64,000 nucleotides of DNA from Candidatus Sumerlaeota bacterium (GCA_030156535.1 JASGMJ010000003.1:142772-206771); one strand, 5' to 3'; shown: positions 17,612-28,862, counted from the stretch's first letter. Program-made: numbers and translations. Notes: generated from the letters alone by a model not told the origin.

Positions 17612-18934
17612 TCAGCGGACGGCGTAGAGGTACTCGTTCAGCAGATTCTCGAGCATTTCCTGGCGGCCGGATTGCAGCGCGGGCTCGCCGTGTTCGAGGG
17701 CGTGCGCGTGCATGTCGTCCAGCGTTGCCTCGCCCGATTCGATGCGGCGGCCGAAGTCGGTGTCCCATCCGGCGTAGCGTTGCCGCACGAAGTCGCCGAG
17801 CACGTCGTCCTCGATCATCTTCGCGGCGACCTTGAGGCCGCGGGCGAAGGCGTCCATCGCGCCGATGTGCGCGTGGAAGAGATCGACGGGGTCGATGGAC
17901 TGGCGGCGCAGCTTCGCATCGAAGTTGAGTCCGCCGCTCGTGAAGCCGCCGCCGCGCAGGATCGCGTACATGGCGAGCGCGCATTCCTTCACGTCGGTGG
18001 GGAACTGGTCCGTGTCCCAGCCGAGCAGGTAGTCGCCACGGTTGGCATCGACGGAGCCGAGAATGCCGTTGGCCACGCAGTATTCGAGTTCGTGGACGAA
18101 CTCGTGGCGCGCGAGCGTGGCATGGTTGGCCTCGACGTTGATTTTAAAATCATCGGCCAGACCGTTCTTCAGCAGGAAGGCATGAACCGTGGCGGAGTCG
18201 AAATCGTATTGGTGCTTCGTCGGCTCGTGGGGCTTGGGCTCGATGTAGAGCTGGCCCTTGAAGCCGATCTTCTTCTTGTGAGCGACGGCCATGTGGAGGA
18301 AGCGCGCGAGGTGATCGGTTTCGCGCTTCATATCGGTATTGAGCAGCGTGTCGTAGCCTTCGCGGCCGCCCCAGAAAACATAGCCCGCGCCGTCGAGAGC
18401 GTGTGTCGCCTCCATGGCGCGTTTCACCTGCGCGCCCGCATAGGCGAAGACATCGGGCGAGGGATTGGTGGAAGCACCGGCCATGAAGCGCGGGTGCGAG
18501 AAAGCGTTCGTCGTGCCCCAGAGAAGACGGACGCCGGTGTCGGCCTGGAGTTGTTTGGCGAGCGCGACGGCCTTGGCAAAGCGGCGATTCGTTTCGGCAA
18601 GGCTGTCCGCTTCGAGAATGATGTCCACGTCGTGAAAGCACCAGAACGGGACGCCGAGTTTCGTGAAGAACTCGAAGGCCGCGCGCATCATCTCCTCGGC
18701 GGCCTTGTCGGGATCCGCTGCCCCCGCGTACGAGCGCGTCATTGTGCCGGGGCCGAACATGTCGGCGCCCATGCCGCGGAAGGTGTGCCAGTAGCAGACC
18801 GCGAAGCGCAGGTGCTCGGCCATTGTCCTGCCGGCGACTTTTGCGCTCGCATCGTAGTGCTTGAAGGCCAGCGGGTTTTTCGACTCCGGACCTTCGTAGG
18901 CGATTTTTTTCACGCCGGGGAAAAACTCGGTCAT
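17612..18934 (-). CDS. xylA: Xylose isomerase
   Basis: XylA interconverts D-xylose and D-xylulose (and slowly glucose/fructose), using two divalent metals. The 440-aa product matches class II xylose isomerases in length and motifs: the N-terminal YDASAKVAGRTMAEHLRFAVCYWHTF, VPFWCFHDVD with the catalytic His, LLWGTTNAFSHPRFMAG, YVFWGGREGY, the metal-binding IEPKPHEPTKHQYDFD, EANHATLA, and GSVDANRGD. It sits 25 nt after the GH38 mannosidase gene and 44 nt before GH172, all on one strand, and is likely controlled by the operator at 21773. Confidence 0.97.
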   Translation of the reverse strand: MTEFFPGVKKIAYEGPESKNPLAFKHYDASAKVAGRTMAEHLRFAVCYWHTFRGMGADMFGPGTMTRSYAGAADPDKAAEEMMRAAFEFFTKLGVPFWCFHDVDIILEADSLAETNRRFAKAVALAKQLQADTGVRLLWGTTNAFSHPRFMAGASTNPSPDVFAYAGAQVKRAMEATHALDGAGYVFWGGREGYDTLLNTDMKRETDHLARFLHMAVAHKKKIGFKGQLYIEPKPHEPTKHQYDFDSATVHAFLLKNGLADDFKINVEANHATLARHEFVHELEYCVANGILGSVDANRGDYLLGWDTDQFPTDVKECALAMYAILRGGGFTSGGLNFDAKLRRQSIDPVDLFHAHIGAMDAFARGLKVAAKMIEDDVLGDFVRQRYAGWDTDFGRRIESGEATLDDMHAHALEHGEPALQSGRQEMLENLLNEYLYAVR

Positions 18935-18959
18935 CGTTCTCCGCTCCTGTGGGGAATAG

Positions 18960-21665
18960 CTACGAAAGACGCAGCGTCACGATCTGCTTGGGCTTCAGGC
19001 TGACAGTTGCCGTTCCGGCCTTCAACGCCGGTTTCGAGTCCTTGACGGGCTTGCTTTCCAGGTCGACGAGTTCGGCCTTCTTCCACGCCTTGACGGCCTT
19101 GGGCTTGTCCGGCCACGAGACGGATGCCTTGCCCGCCTTCGTATTGGGGTTGAAGAGACGCACTTCGAGTGCATCGCCAACCATGCGGGCGCTGGAGAGA
19201 ACGGCGGCACCGTCGACCGCCAGGAATCCCGCGCGCGCCGGAAGAGAAACGCCGGTGGCGTGGATCTTCTGATCGGCGCGGCGCAGCGTCACGGCGCGCA
19301 GACCGTTGGCGAGAGATTCGGCGCTGCGGAAGAGGCCGATGCGATCGGCTGCTCCGGCAAACGGGATCAAGCGGTAGCGGAAATGCAGCGGCCCGAGGAG
19401 CTGCCCCTCCGGCTCTCCGTCGGTGAGGACGGTGCGGCGCGTCGAACGGAAGAGCGTCAGTGCGAGGGGGCGCTCGGACTGGTCGCGCACGGCGACCTCG
19501 AACTGGCCGGTGCTCACGACGGCCATGCCGCGCTCCTTGTCGGAGATGGCGGCCCACGTCAGCATCGGACGCACTTCAACGTCGAGTTCGTTGTACTGGT
19601 AGTTGTCCGCAGCGAGGGCGATGTCGCGCTCCACGACGTCGAAGGCCGAGTCCGTGAGGAAGGTCTCGGCCTGTACGGCAGTCGGGAAGAGCACGCGCAC
19701 GCGATGGTCGCAGGCGTTGTTATGAATCGTCGTTTCCACGTCGAGATGACGCGCGCCGGGACGCAGACGAATCACCGTGTCGATCTCCATCTCCACGAGT
19801 TCCTCGGAGCGGACCATGTCCTTGAAGTCGAACTCGCGGGGGACGAGCATCTTCTGGCGGATGCGGAAGGCCGCAACGTTGGGACCGTCCTCGATGAGGG
19901 CGATGGCGGCGTTGCTTCCCGTCGAGGCGTAGGCCTGGTCGTTGACCGCAGGCCCGTGGAACCACCCGTCGCCGATGTCGGCCTGATCCTCGTAGGTGAG
20001 CAGGTCCTCGTAAATCTGCTCCGTTTCCTTGTCGAGCAGGGCGATGGTGCCGTTGGGGGCGATGAAGACTTCAAGGTACTCGTTGCCCATCATGTTGTGG
20101 GCGGTGGCGAGACCGTTGTTCGCGGGGTGGCGCGTTGGCTCGCCCTGCTTGGCGGGACGCACTGTCAGCGTTGTGTAACCCATCGCGGGGATCGAGACGG
20201 GAAGGCTGACGCGGATGCGGTTGATGCGGTATTCCTCGGGGAACTTGGTGGGGCGGATGCGGGTCTTCTTGCGATCGGTTTCCTGGCGCAGGCGCTGGTA
20301 GGGAATTTCGTTCCCCTTCTCGTCGTAAATGCGAAAGCCTGGCTTGGGTTCATAACCGAAGAACTCGGCGAACGTGGGGCAGTCCTTGGGGACTTCCACG
20401 TCGAACTCTGTGGTGCCTTCGTGGGGAACGGTGGCAGGGTTGAAGAGAACGACGCGGATTTCCTCGTCGGCGATGTCGCCCTCGACGCTGGCGGCGATGG
20501 CACTGGTGGCGACGGAGGTCAGGCGCTCGCCGATCTGGCGCGTCTGGCTGAAGCGGAACTTCATGTCCTCGTGAACCTGGTCGATGCTGCATCCGCAGAT
20601 CGAGTCGTGCGGATGGTTCTTGAGGAGCCATCGCCACGCGACGTTGAGGAAGCCGTCGGGGTACTCGCTGCCGAGCGCCTGTGCGGCGAAGGCGGCGAAG
20701 GGCTCGGCCCAGCGGGTCAGCAGATCCTGACAGGAGGCGTTCTGCTGCTTGATCCAGATGCGGCTGGCCAGGACCCCGTGGATGGTATGGGCGGATTCGA
20801 GTGTGCGGATGCTGGGCTGGCGCAACTCGCCCTTGAAGCGCGCCTTGATCTTCGCGCGGTCCTTGAGCATTTCGGCGCCGTAGGCATCGAGGGTCGAGTG
20901 GATGACCTCGTAGTCCTTCTTCCCCGCGTCCATGCGTTCGCACAGAATGCCGTAGACGGGGCGGTCCCACTCCTGGTGGTCGCCGCCGTCGAACAGAAGC
21001 AGGGGCGTGACGTCGGTGTTTTCGCTTTCGTACTGAAGGTGGCGTTCGAGGCGCTCGCGGGTGCGCTCGGCGTCGAATTCGGCGTCGGGCAGGCCAGCCT
21101 CGCGGACTTCAAAGGCGTAGTCGCTGTAGCCGTTGCGCGTGAATCTATAGCAGGTGAGTTCGGAGCCGTCGGCCCCCTCCCAGATCAGGTTGTTGCACCA
21201 GCCGTTATTGACGCCGCGCCAGATGAAGCCGGTCTCGATGCCGAAGCCGCGGAAAATCTGGGGGAGCTGGGAAACGTGCCCGAACAGGTCGCAGGCAAAG
21301 CCCGCGTTGGAGGGCTCGGTGCCGAAGGCGCGGGCAATCTCGCGGCCCAGGCGCAGGTTGCGCACCATGGCTTCACCGGTGACGAGGAACTCGTCCGGGA
21401 GCACATACCAGGGCCCGATGACGAGCTTGCCGTCGCGGGCGAGTTGTTCGAGGGCGGCGCGCTTTTCGGGGCGCACTTCGAGGAAGTCGTCGAGGATGAT
21501 CGCCTGCCCGTCGCAGGTGAACGGGCCGCGCAGCTCACCGCTCTCGAAGCCTTCGAGAAGGCCGTCGAACAGGCGGACGAGGCGGTAGCGGTAATCCTGA
21601 AAAGCCTGGTACCATTCACGGTCCCAGTGGGTGCTGAGGACGTAATGGGCGCGGCGCTTGGTCAT
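18960..21665 (-). CDS. GH38 alpha-mannosidase (MngB-like)
   Basis: A 901-aa intracellular enzyme of GH38. The catalytic domain starts at once with the Zn motif LSTHWDREWY (His13, Asp15). The nucleophile is Asp126 in ACDLFGHVSQLPQIF, and the downstream Zn ligand region is KNHPHDSICGCSIDQVH near 355. Then come the alpha-mannosidase middle and beta-sandwich C-terminal domains. No signal peptide is seen. The layout is closest to bacterial mannosylglycerate hydrolase/MngB-type mannosidases, but any alpha-mannoside could be the substrate. First gene of a unit with xylA and GH172. The start ATG has AAGGA nine bases upstream. It is divergent from the PfkB kinase gene across the LacI-type operator. 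Confidence 0.92.
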   Translation of the reverse strand: MTKRRAHYVLSTHWDREWYQAFQDYRYRLVRLFDGLLEGFESGELRGPFTCDGQAIILDDFLEVRPEKRAALEQLARDGKLVIGPWYVLPDEFLVTGEAMVRNLRLGREIARAFGTEPSNAGFACDLFGHVSQLPQIFRGFGIETGFIWRGVNNGWCNNLIWEGADGSELTCYRFTRNGYSDYAFEVREAGLPDAEFDAERTRERLERHLQYESENTDVTPLLLFDGGDHQEWDRPVYGILCERMDAGKKDYEVIHSTLDAYGAEMLKDRAKIKARFKGELRQPSIRTLESAHTIHGVLASRIWIKQQNASCQDLLTRWAEPFAAFAAQALGSEYPDGFLNVAWRWLLKNHPHDSICGCSIDQVHEDMKFRFSQTRQIGERLTSVATSAIAASVEGDIADEEIRVVLFNPATVPHEGTTEFDVEVPKDCPTFAEFFGYEPKPGFRIYDEKGNEIPYQRLRQETDRKKTRIRPTKFPEEYRINRIRVSLPVSIPAMGYTTLTVRPAKQGEPTRHPANNGLATAHNMMGNEYLEVFIAPNGTIALLDKETEQIYEDLLTYEDQADIGDGWFHGPAVNDQAYASTGSNAAIALIEDGPNVAAFRIRQKMLVPREFDFKDMVRSEELVEMEIDTVIRLRPGARHLDVETTIHNNACDHRVRVLFPTAVQAETFLTDSAFDVVERDIALAADNYQYNELDVEVRPMLTWAAISDKERGMAVVSTGQFEVAVRDQSERPLALTLFRSTRRTVLTDGEPEGQLLGPLHFRYRLIPFAGAADRIGLFRSAESLANGLRAVTLRRADQKIHATGVSLPARAGFLAVDGAAVLSSARMVGDALEVRLFNPNTKAGKASVSWPDKPKAVKAWKKAELVDLESKPVKDSKPALKAGTATVSLKPKQIVTLRLS

Positions 21666-21772
21666 GGAGAATCCTTGTTGGAGGGCAGTTGTCAGGCGAG
21701 ACCACAACGCGGCGGGGGCGCGGGTCGAGGGGGACGTTGAGGGGCGGGGAGGGAGTGAGCCAAGGGAAATCC

Positions 21773-21784
21773 GTAAGCGCTTAC
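21773..21784. promoter_or_regulatory. LacI/GalR-type operator between the two halves of the sugar module
   Basis: A perfect 12-bp palindrome, GTAAGCGCTTAC, lies in the 187-bp region between two divergent sugar genes. The central CG flanked by half-sites is the known pattern of LacI-family operators. It is 108 bp from the mannosidase start and 69 bp from the kinase start, so one dimer could control both directions. No LacI-type regulator gene is in the window. Confidence 0.75.
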
Positions 21785-21852
21785 ATGTTTTTGCTGGACG
21801 CGCGCCCCCGCCTTCCGGCAACTCAACGCATCGCCCTCCGCATCCGCAGGAA

Positions 21853-23576
<1,724 letters not shown>

Positions 23577-23583
23577 GGACCGA

Positions 23584-24636
23584 ATGAAACTCTACGGCAG
23601 AACGTGGACGAGGCGCGAAATCGAGGCGCGGGTAGGACTCGTCGAGCAGATCGGCGGGCTGAGGCGCTACCGCCTGACGGATGGCTCGGAGGATGGCGTC
23701 GAGCAGGTGCACGTCCGCACGGGCGCGGGGCTGGAGTACAGCGTCGCGCCGCAACGCGGGCTCGACGTTTCGCTCGCCGCGTTCGCCGGGACGCCGTTGT
23801 CGTGGCAGTCGCCCAACCGCCTTTGTCATCCGTCGTACTTTCGGCCCGAGGGAACCGAATGGCTGCGCACGGCGGCGGGGGGGCTGTTGATGACGTGCGG
23901 GATGCGCCAGGTGGGCTCGCCGTGCGAAGACAACGGCGAGGAGCTGGGCATCCACGGGCGTCTGCATCACACGCCCGCGCACGAGGTCGCCGCGACAAGC
24001 GGATGGGAAGGCGACGAGTTCGAGATGCGCGTGTCGGGGACATTGCACGAGGCGCGCATTTTCGGCGAGAACCTTGTCCTGCACCGCTCCATCCGCAGTC
24101 GTCTCGGCGAAAACCGCCTGTGCATCCACGACCGCGTGGAGAACATCGGGTTTCTTGCATCGCCGTTGATGATGCTGTACCACTTCAACTTCGGTTTCCC
24201 GTTGGTGCAGCCGGGCGTGAAGCTCGCATTTCCGTCGAAGACCGTCGTGCCGCGCGAAGAGGCAACGCCTCTCGACGGCCATGACCGCTGGGACGATCCC
24301 GACCCGCACTATCGCGAGCGCGTGTACTATCACACCGATCTGGCGACGGCGAAGGATGCACGCACCGGGCGGGAGATGGCGGAAGCGGTGATCGAGAATC
24401 CCGCGTTCCCGGTGGGCGATGAGGTGCGGCCGTTGCGTGTGCGCCTGCGTTGGGACACGGCGACGCTGCCGAATCTCGTGCAGTGGAAAAATCCGGGAGC
24501 AGGGACGCACGTGCTCGGCATCGAGCCGGCGAATTGCCTGGTGGGTGGACGTGCGTGCGAGCGCGAGCGCGGATCGCTCGTTCACATCGAACCGGGCGGG
24601 AGCCAGGAATTCTTCCTGGAGATGGTGGTGGACTAA
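23584..24636 (+). CDS. DUF4432 family, aldose-epimerase-like
   Basis: A 350-aa protein of the galactose-mutarotase fold, DUF4432 type. Visible: GLEYSVAPQRGLDVSLAAFAGTPLSW near 50 (the family's substrate-pocket strand), GGLLMTCGMRQVGSPCEDNGEELGIHGRLHHTPA near 100-130 with the His of GIHGR, MLYHFNFGFPLVQPG near 200, and THVLGIEPANCLVGG near 305 with a conserved Glu. The reaction is not established; in other genomes such genes sit in sugar catabolism operons, as here. It starts 7 nt after the lyxose isomerase stop. Confidence 0.85.
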   Translation: MKLYGRTWTRREIEARVGLVEQIGGLRRYRLTDGSEDGVEQVHVRTGAGLEYSVAPQRGLDVSLAAFAGTPLSWQSPNRLCHPSYFRPEGTEWLRTAAGGLLMTCGMRQVGSPCEDNGEELGIHGRLHHTPAHEVAATSGWEGDEFEMRVSGTLHEARIFGENLVLHRSIRSRLGENRLCIHDRVENIGFLASPLMMLYHFNFGFPLVQPGVKLAFPSKTVVPREEATPLDGHDRWDDPDPHYRERVYYHTDLATAKDARTGREMAEAVIENPAFPVGDEVRPLRVRLRWDTATLPNLVQWKNPGAGTHVLGIEPANCLVGGRACERERGSLVHIEPGGSQEFFLEMVVD

Positions 24637-24711
24637 AGACGCCAGCGGAAGAGGGCGAGGCGGATGGAAGCGAAGGTGGGAGGAATCCCCTTTGCAGGAG
24701 AACGGAATCCG

Positions 24712-25563
24712 ATGATCGACAAGAAGTTGCTTCCCACCGAAGAAGACGTGAAGTTTTATGAAGAAAACGGCTACTGGATTGCGCCGAAAGTCCTGAGCGA
24801 CGAATTCCTCGATCGCCTTCGTCTGGCATTGTACCAAGTGTATGCCGGCGAATTCGAGACGGGCAAGGAACCCTGGGGCGGCCCGTGGGTGCCCGGCGAG
24901 AACCCCCTCGCCGTCCGCAAGATGGACCAGGCACATTGGGCGAACAACACGTTCCGCGAACTGGCGACAAACAACCAGATCGGCGCGATCGCCGCCAAAC
25001 TGGCCCGCACGCCCGAGGTTCGCCTCTGGCACGATCAGTTGCTCTACAAGCCGGGACAGGGGCCGAACGCGAAGGCGGGCGGCAACGTCGGTTGGCATCA
25101 GGACCGCAATTACTGGCAGTGCACGACGGACAATCTGCTGACGGCATGGGTCGCGTTCGACGATGTGACGATCCAGAACGGCGTGATGCAGGCCGTGCCG
25201 GAGAGCAACAAGTGGGGACTGATCGAAGGCAACTTCTTCGAGCAGGACCTCGATGCCTTCAAGCAGAAGATCGAAAAGGAAGCGGGGAAGGAATGGAAGA
25301 CCGTGCCGCTGGAGATGAAGGCAGGGCAGGTGAGCTTCCACCATTGCCTGACGATTCACGGCAGCGGCCCGAACTTCACGCACAAGCCGCGGCGTTCACT
25401 GGTGCTGCACCTCATGCCGGATGATGCGTGCTACGTTGCGGGAACGCCGAACGACAACCACATGAACGCGATCCTGATGCGCGAGCAGGGTGGCAAGGAC
25501 GGCGACCGCTTTGAAGGCGATCTGTGGCCGGTGCTCTATTCAGAGAAGCGGGCGGCGGGATAG
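24712..25563 (+). CDS. Phytanoyl-CoA dioxygenase (PhyH) family Fe(II)/2-oxoglutarate oxygenase
   Basis: A 283-aa cupin-fold oxygenase. The Fe(II) triad is visible: His and Asp in VGWHQDRNYW (near 128-130) and the distal His in IHGSGPNFTHKPRRSL (near 220), with the Arg of KPRRS as the likely 2-oxoglutarate anchor. Start by ATG with GCAGGAG 12 nt upstream. In many environmental bacteria PhyH genes of this kind occur in sugar operons with unknown substrates. Last gene of the plus-strand sugar operon, 75 nt after DUF4432 and 15 nt from the convergent M1 peptidase. Substrate unknown. Confidence 0.87.
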   Translation: MIDKKLLPTEEDVKFYEENGYWIAPKVLSDEFLDRLRLALYQVYAGEFETGKEPWGGPWVPGENPLAVRKMDQAHWANNTFRELATNNQIGAIAAKLARTPEVRLWHDQLLYKPGQGPNAKAGGNVGWHQDRNYWQCTTDNLLTAWVAFDDVTIQNGVMQAVPESNKWGLIEGNFFEQDLDAFKQKIEKEAGKEWKTVPLEMKAGQVSFHHCLTIHGSGPNFTHKPRRSLVLHLMPDDACYVAGTPNDNHMNAILMREQGGKDGDRFEGDLWPVLYSEKRAAG

Positions 25564-25578
25564 AATCGCCGCCCGGGT

Positions 25579-28500
25579 TCAGTACACCATCCATCCATCC
25601 AGCGTAACGGGCAATGCAGGCGAGAGCTCGAAGAAGGTCACGATGCGCGCCATGACTTCATGGCGCGCACTTTCATCGCCGATGGTCTCGAAGGGGAAGC
25701 CGAACGTGACGACGCGGCCGGTGGCCGTGCCGGAGCCGAAGGTGCCCTCGTACTGCACGCCTGCACCGGCGGCGGCATTGTACTCCAGGCAAATCGTGCC
25801 GCCTTCCGCTGCCGTGATGACGTCGGGCCAGTCGGGATAGTAAGGCGAAGCCCCCGTGCCGTAGTCGAATGCCAGGCCATCGAAGATGCCGCCACTTGTT
25901 CCGGCGACCGTATAGTCTTTCGAGTCGTCGTCCTCGTAGGACGCCTTGAGGTAGCCGTTGTAGAAGGCCAGGGAAGGATTGCCGCCGGTCGAGCGTCCGA
26001 TGTCCCAGCCAATCTCCGCGCCGGTGACGAAGAACTGACCGCCCGCATCGAGGTAGGCTTTGACCAGCGTCTCCTCCGAACTCGTGAACGTGCGATCAAT
26101 GGTCGATTCCTCGCCGAGCACGAGAATGACGGCGTCGTAGGGAGGCAGGCTCACCGTGCTGCCCAACGTTTCGTTGGCGCAGGAATCGAAGGCGATGCCG
26201 GCAGCGTACAGGGCGTCGGCGTGAATGGCGGCGAAGGAGTGGCTGTTCTCTGGAGAGATGCTCGCCTCCCATCGGTCGTAACCGTCGACGATGAGAACGC
26301 GGTCGTCGCTGGCGATCCCGGTTTGCACCGCGTACACGTCGCTCCATGCACTGGGGAGTCCCTGCGAGCTGACGGCGCGGACCTTGACGTAGACGATGTC
26401 GTTGGGGGCCAGCCCCGTCAGCGTGTGGCTGCGGGCATCGACGCCAAGCGTTGAACTGCTGGCAACGATGGTGGTGCCCGTCATCGTGGACGAAGCACTG
26501 ATCTCAAAGCCCTCGGTTGTTCCGCCGCCACTTTCCCAGGTCACGACGGCTTCGCCAGGCTGTGCGGAGGCGCGCACGCTGAGCAGCGTTGCCTTGGGAG
26601 CCTCGATGGCGCCGCTGGTGACGGAGCCCTTGTAGATCCAGTAGTCAGGGTCGAACGCCATGTTCGTGATGGAGAGGCCGGTCGCGTCGAGGTCGAAGGT
26701 CTGGGTGCGTTGGGTGTTCTGGACGACGAACTCGTGGGTGCCGCCGCCTTCGAGCGTGGCGACCAGGCGCACGGGGAGTTCAAAGACGTCGGCGCTCTGC
26801 GTCTGGGTGATGCTGACGTTCAGCGTGTTCTCATCGAGGCTCCAGCTCCACTGGTAGGACGGCTTGCCGGTGCCGTAGACCCAGTCCTGGAAGAAGTCGT
26901 TCAGGCTGGCGCCATGGGCGGCTTCCATCGCGGCTTGCAGGTCGGCCGACTCCGCGTTGCCGTAGGCGTGTGCGGCGAGGTATGCGCGGATGCCCTCGAA
27001 GAAGGCATCGTCGCCCATCACGCCGCGCAACATGTGGAGCACCATGCCGCCCTTGCGATAGACGACGGAGGTCGAGAAGGAGTCGGCGTTGGAGTAGACG
27101 AGCGGGGTGGTGTCGCTGATGCCGGAGCTGATCCAGCCCTGAATGTACGATTTGTAGCTGGCGAATCCCTCGTCGTGTTCGACGAAGAGCGCCTCGCAGA
27201 ACGTGGCGAATCCCTCGTTGAGCCACAGGTGGATGAAGTCGTCGGGAGTGACGTAGTCGCCGAACCACTGGTGGGCGAGTTCGTGGACGTTGCGGCGCGA
27301 CTTGCCGCCGCTGGCGAGGTTGCGGTTGTTGATGCTCGTGCAGGTCTGGTGCTCCATGCCGAAGCTGCCGCCCCACGTCATCGTGACATACTTTTCATCG
27401 AGGAAGGGGTATTCGCCAAAGTGATCGGCGTAGAAGCCCATGACGTCGATGGTGTCGGAAACAGCGGCGAGTTCGTCGGTGCTCGTCTCGTAAACGTAGT
27501 GCCCGACTTCCATCTGCGTCAGCCCGTCGCGCGAAAGGTAGTTGTCGGAGGCGTAGGCGTATTCGGTGGCGCAGAAGGCCACGAGGTAGGTGGCGACGGG
27601 ATAGCCATGCGTGAAGTGGTACGTCGTGCGTCCGGTGCGCGGTGTGGTGGTGCCCGTTTGAGTGCCGTTGGTGACGACCATGTTGGCGCTGGGCACGGTG
27701 ATGTGCAGGTCGATGGTGGCCTTGTCGCTGGGGACGTCCTTGCAGGGCCACCACGAGCGCGCGCTGTAGGGTTCGCTGAAGGAGTAGACGATGGCCTTGC
27801 CGTTGGGCTGGGTCGTGCGATTGTAGGAGTTGAGTCCAAAGGCACCGGCGGAACTGCTGGGCGTGCCACTGTACGTGATGGCGAGAGTGATTTCCTCGCC
27901 GGAGTCGAGCTCTGCGGCGGCGGGGAGGTCGACGATCAGCCAATCGTTCGTGTCGTCAACGCTGTAGGTGATGCCGGAAACGGCGGGGACGGCGGCGACG
28001 GAGTTGATGAGCAGAACGCCGTCGGACTGGAAGTCGAACGCGATCTGGTCAAGCCCCTCGACGAGTGATTTGAGCGTGACGGTGACGACGCTGGCGTTGA
28101 TCTGGCGCGAGGCGGTCTCGATGTCGAGCGCGAGGTCGTAGTGCAGGACGTCATATTTGGTCTGGCTGGAGTGCAGGGTGGGCGTGGCTTTCTCTGCGGT
28201 GGGCATGGAGAACAAGCGCCCGAAGTGTGCTTCCTCGGCGCCGTCGAGGAGTTCAAAGACGATGAGTTGTTCGGCGGCCAGCGGGGCGCCCTTGCGCGTC
28301 AGGAGAGCGATGGTGTTCTCCGCGCCGCGATGGAAGTCCGCGGTGGGGAGCGGAAGCAGCCACTCGCCCGGCTCGCGCGGGACCGGGGCCGATGCCAGAG
28401 GGATGCCGTTGAGCAGAATGAGCGGGGGGTCGTCCGCGTTCGTCCGCGCATAGAGCGCATAGGACGTGTGCGACGGTTTGAGGGAATCGGGGACAGCGAA

Positions 28501-28641
28501 GGTTGCGGTGGTCTTGGCGGCCGACGTTTCGAGCAGAACGTCGCGATTCGTCATGTCGGGCGGGGCAGCGAAGGCTGCTGTGGCGGCTGCGGCCAGGATC
28601 AGGGCGGCGGCGCCCGGGCGGAAGAAACGTTGCTGATGCAT
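25579..28641 (-). CDS. Secreted M1-family aminopeptidase with FN3 and a C-terminal ThuA/GATase-like domain
   Basis: A 1020-aa exported zinc aminopeptidase. A signal peptide (ALILAAAATAAFA) is followed by the M1 N-terminal beta domain. The catalytic domain has the exopeptidase-type motif FGMEHQTCTSI (a GXMEN variant), HELAHQ at 453-458, and the third ligand in LNEGFATF about 19 residues on. After it come a beta-sandwich (to about 690), an FN3 domain (VVTWESGGGTTEGFEISAS), and a final alpha/beta domain of about 230 residues (DRVLIVDGYDRW, PYDAVILVLGEES, LDAGGQFFVTGAEIGWDI) that looks like a ThuA/GATase1-like fold. The last domain is unusual for M1 enzymes. A stem-loop covers the ribosome-binding site. 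Confidence 0.88.
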   Translation of the reverse strand: MHQQRFFRPGAAALILAAAATAAFAAPPDMTNRDVLLETSAAKTTATFAVPDSLKPSHTSYALYARTNADDPPLILLNGIPLASAPVPREPGEWLLPLPTADFHRGAENTIALLTRKGAPLAAEQLIVFELLDGAEEAHFGRLFSMPTAEKATPTLHSSQTKYDVLHYDLALDIETASRQINASVVTVTLKSLVEGLDQIAFDFQSDGVLLINSVAAVPAVSGITYSVDDTNDWLIVDLPAAAELDSGEEITLAITYSGTPSSSAGAFGLNSYNRTTQPNGKAIVYSFSEPYSARSWWPCKDVPSDKATIDLHITVPSANMVVTNGTQTGTTTPRTGRTTYHFTHGYPVATYLVAFCATEYAYASDNYLSRDGLTQMEVGHYVYETSTDELAAVSDTIDVMGFYADHFGEYPFLDEKYVTMTWGGSFGMEHQTCTSINNRNLASGGKSRRNVHELAHQWFGDYVTPDDFIHLWLNEGFATFCEALFVEHDEGFASYKSYIQGWISSGISDTTPLVYSNADSFSTSVVYRKGGMVLHMLRGVMGDDAFFEGIRAYLAAHAYGNAESADLQAAMEAAHGASLNDFFQDWVYGTGKPSYQWSWSLDENTLNVSITQTQSADVFELPVRLVATLEGGGTHEFVVQNTQRTQTFDLDATGLSITNMAFDPDYWIYKGSVTSGAIEAPKATLLSVRASAQPGEAVVTWESGGGTTEGFEISASSTMTGTTIVASSSTLGVDARSHTLTGLAPNDIVYVKVRAVSSQGLPSAWSDVYAVQTGIASDDRVLIVDGYDRWEASISPENSHSFAAIHADALYAAGIAFDSCANETLGSTVSLPPYDAVILVLGEESTIDRTFTSSEETLVKAYLDAGGQFFVTGAEIGWDIGRSTGGNPSLAFYNGYLKASYEDDDSKDYTVAGTSGGIFDGLAFDYGTGASPYYPDWPDVITAAEGGTICLEYNAAAGAGVQYEGTFGSGTATGRVVTFGFPFETIGDESARHEVMARIVTFFELSPALPVTLDGWMVY

Positions 28642-28647
28642 GAAGAC

Positions 28648-28704
28648 TCCCCTTTCCGAACATCGAAGCAGCCCTAGCCCGGGATAGGGCGCCGGGAAAG
28701 GGGA
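28648..28704 (-). promoter_or_regulatory. 5'-UTR stem-loop covering the M1 peptidase ribosome-binding site
   Basis: On the minus strand, TCCCCTTTCC (28704-28695) is fully complementary to GGAAAGGGGA (28657-28648). The latter contains the AGGGGA site six bases before the ATG at 28641. Between them an inner 6-bp stem (GCCCTA at 28690-28685 with TAGGGC at 28676-28671, 8-nt loop) stacks in the same fold. The structure would hide the ribosome-binding site, a layout seen in thermosensors and translational switches. Function is inferred from sequence only. Confidence 0.5.
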
Positions 28705-28862
28705 ATTCTTGGTGTTGGGGAGTATCCCGAAACGCACCACACCAATTCGTCCTTCGTTTTGACAAGCCCGCCCCCCGCGCCGCACCCTCCAGCGGTGGCT
28801 GGGCGGAACCCGCCCGCCTCCGCCCCTGTCTGACGTATCAAGCCCCCCCCAAGGAGCACTCC

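Noticed and set aside
19260..21740. An 826-codon plus-strand frame antisense to the GH38 gene
   Set aside because: Same antisense-shadow composition; the minus frame has all GH38 catalytic motifs.
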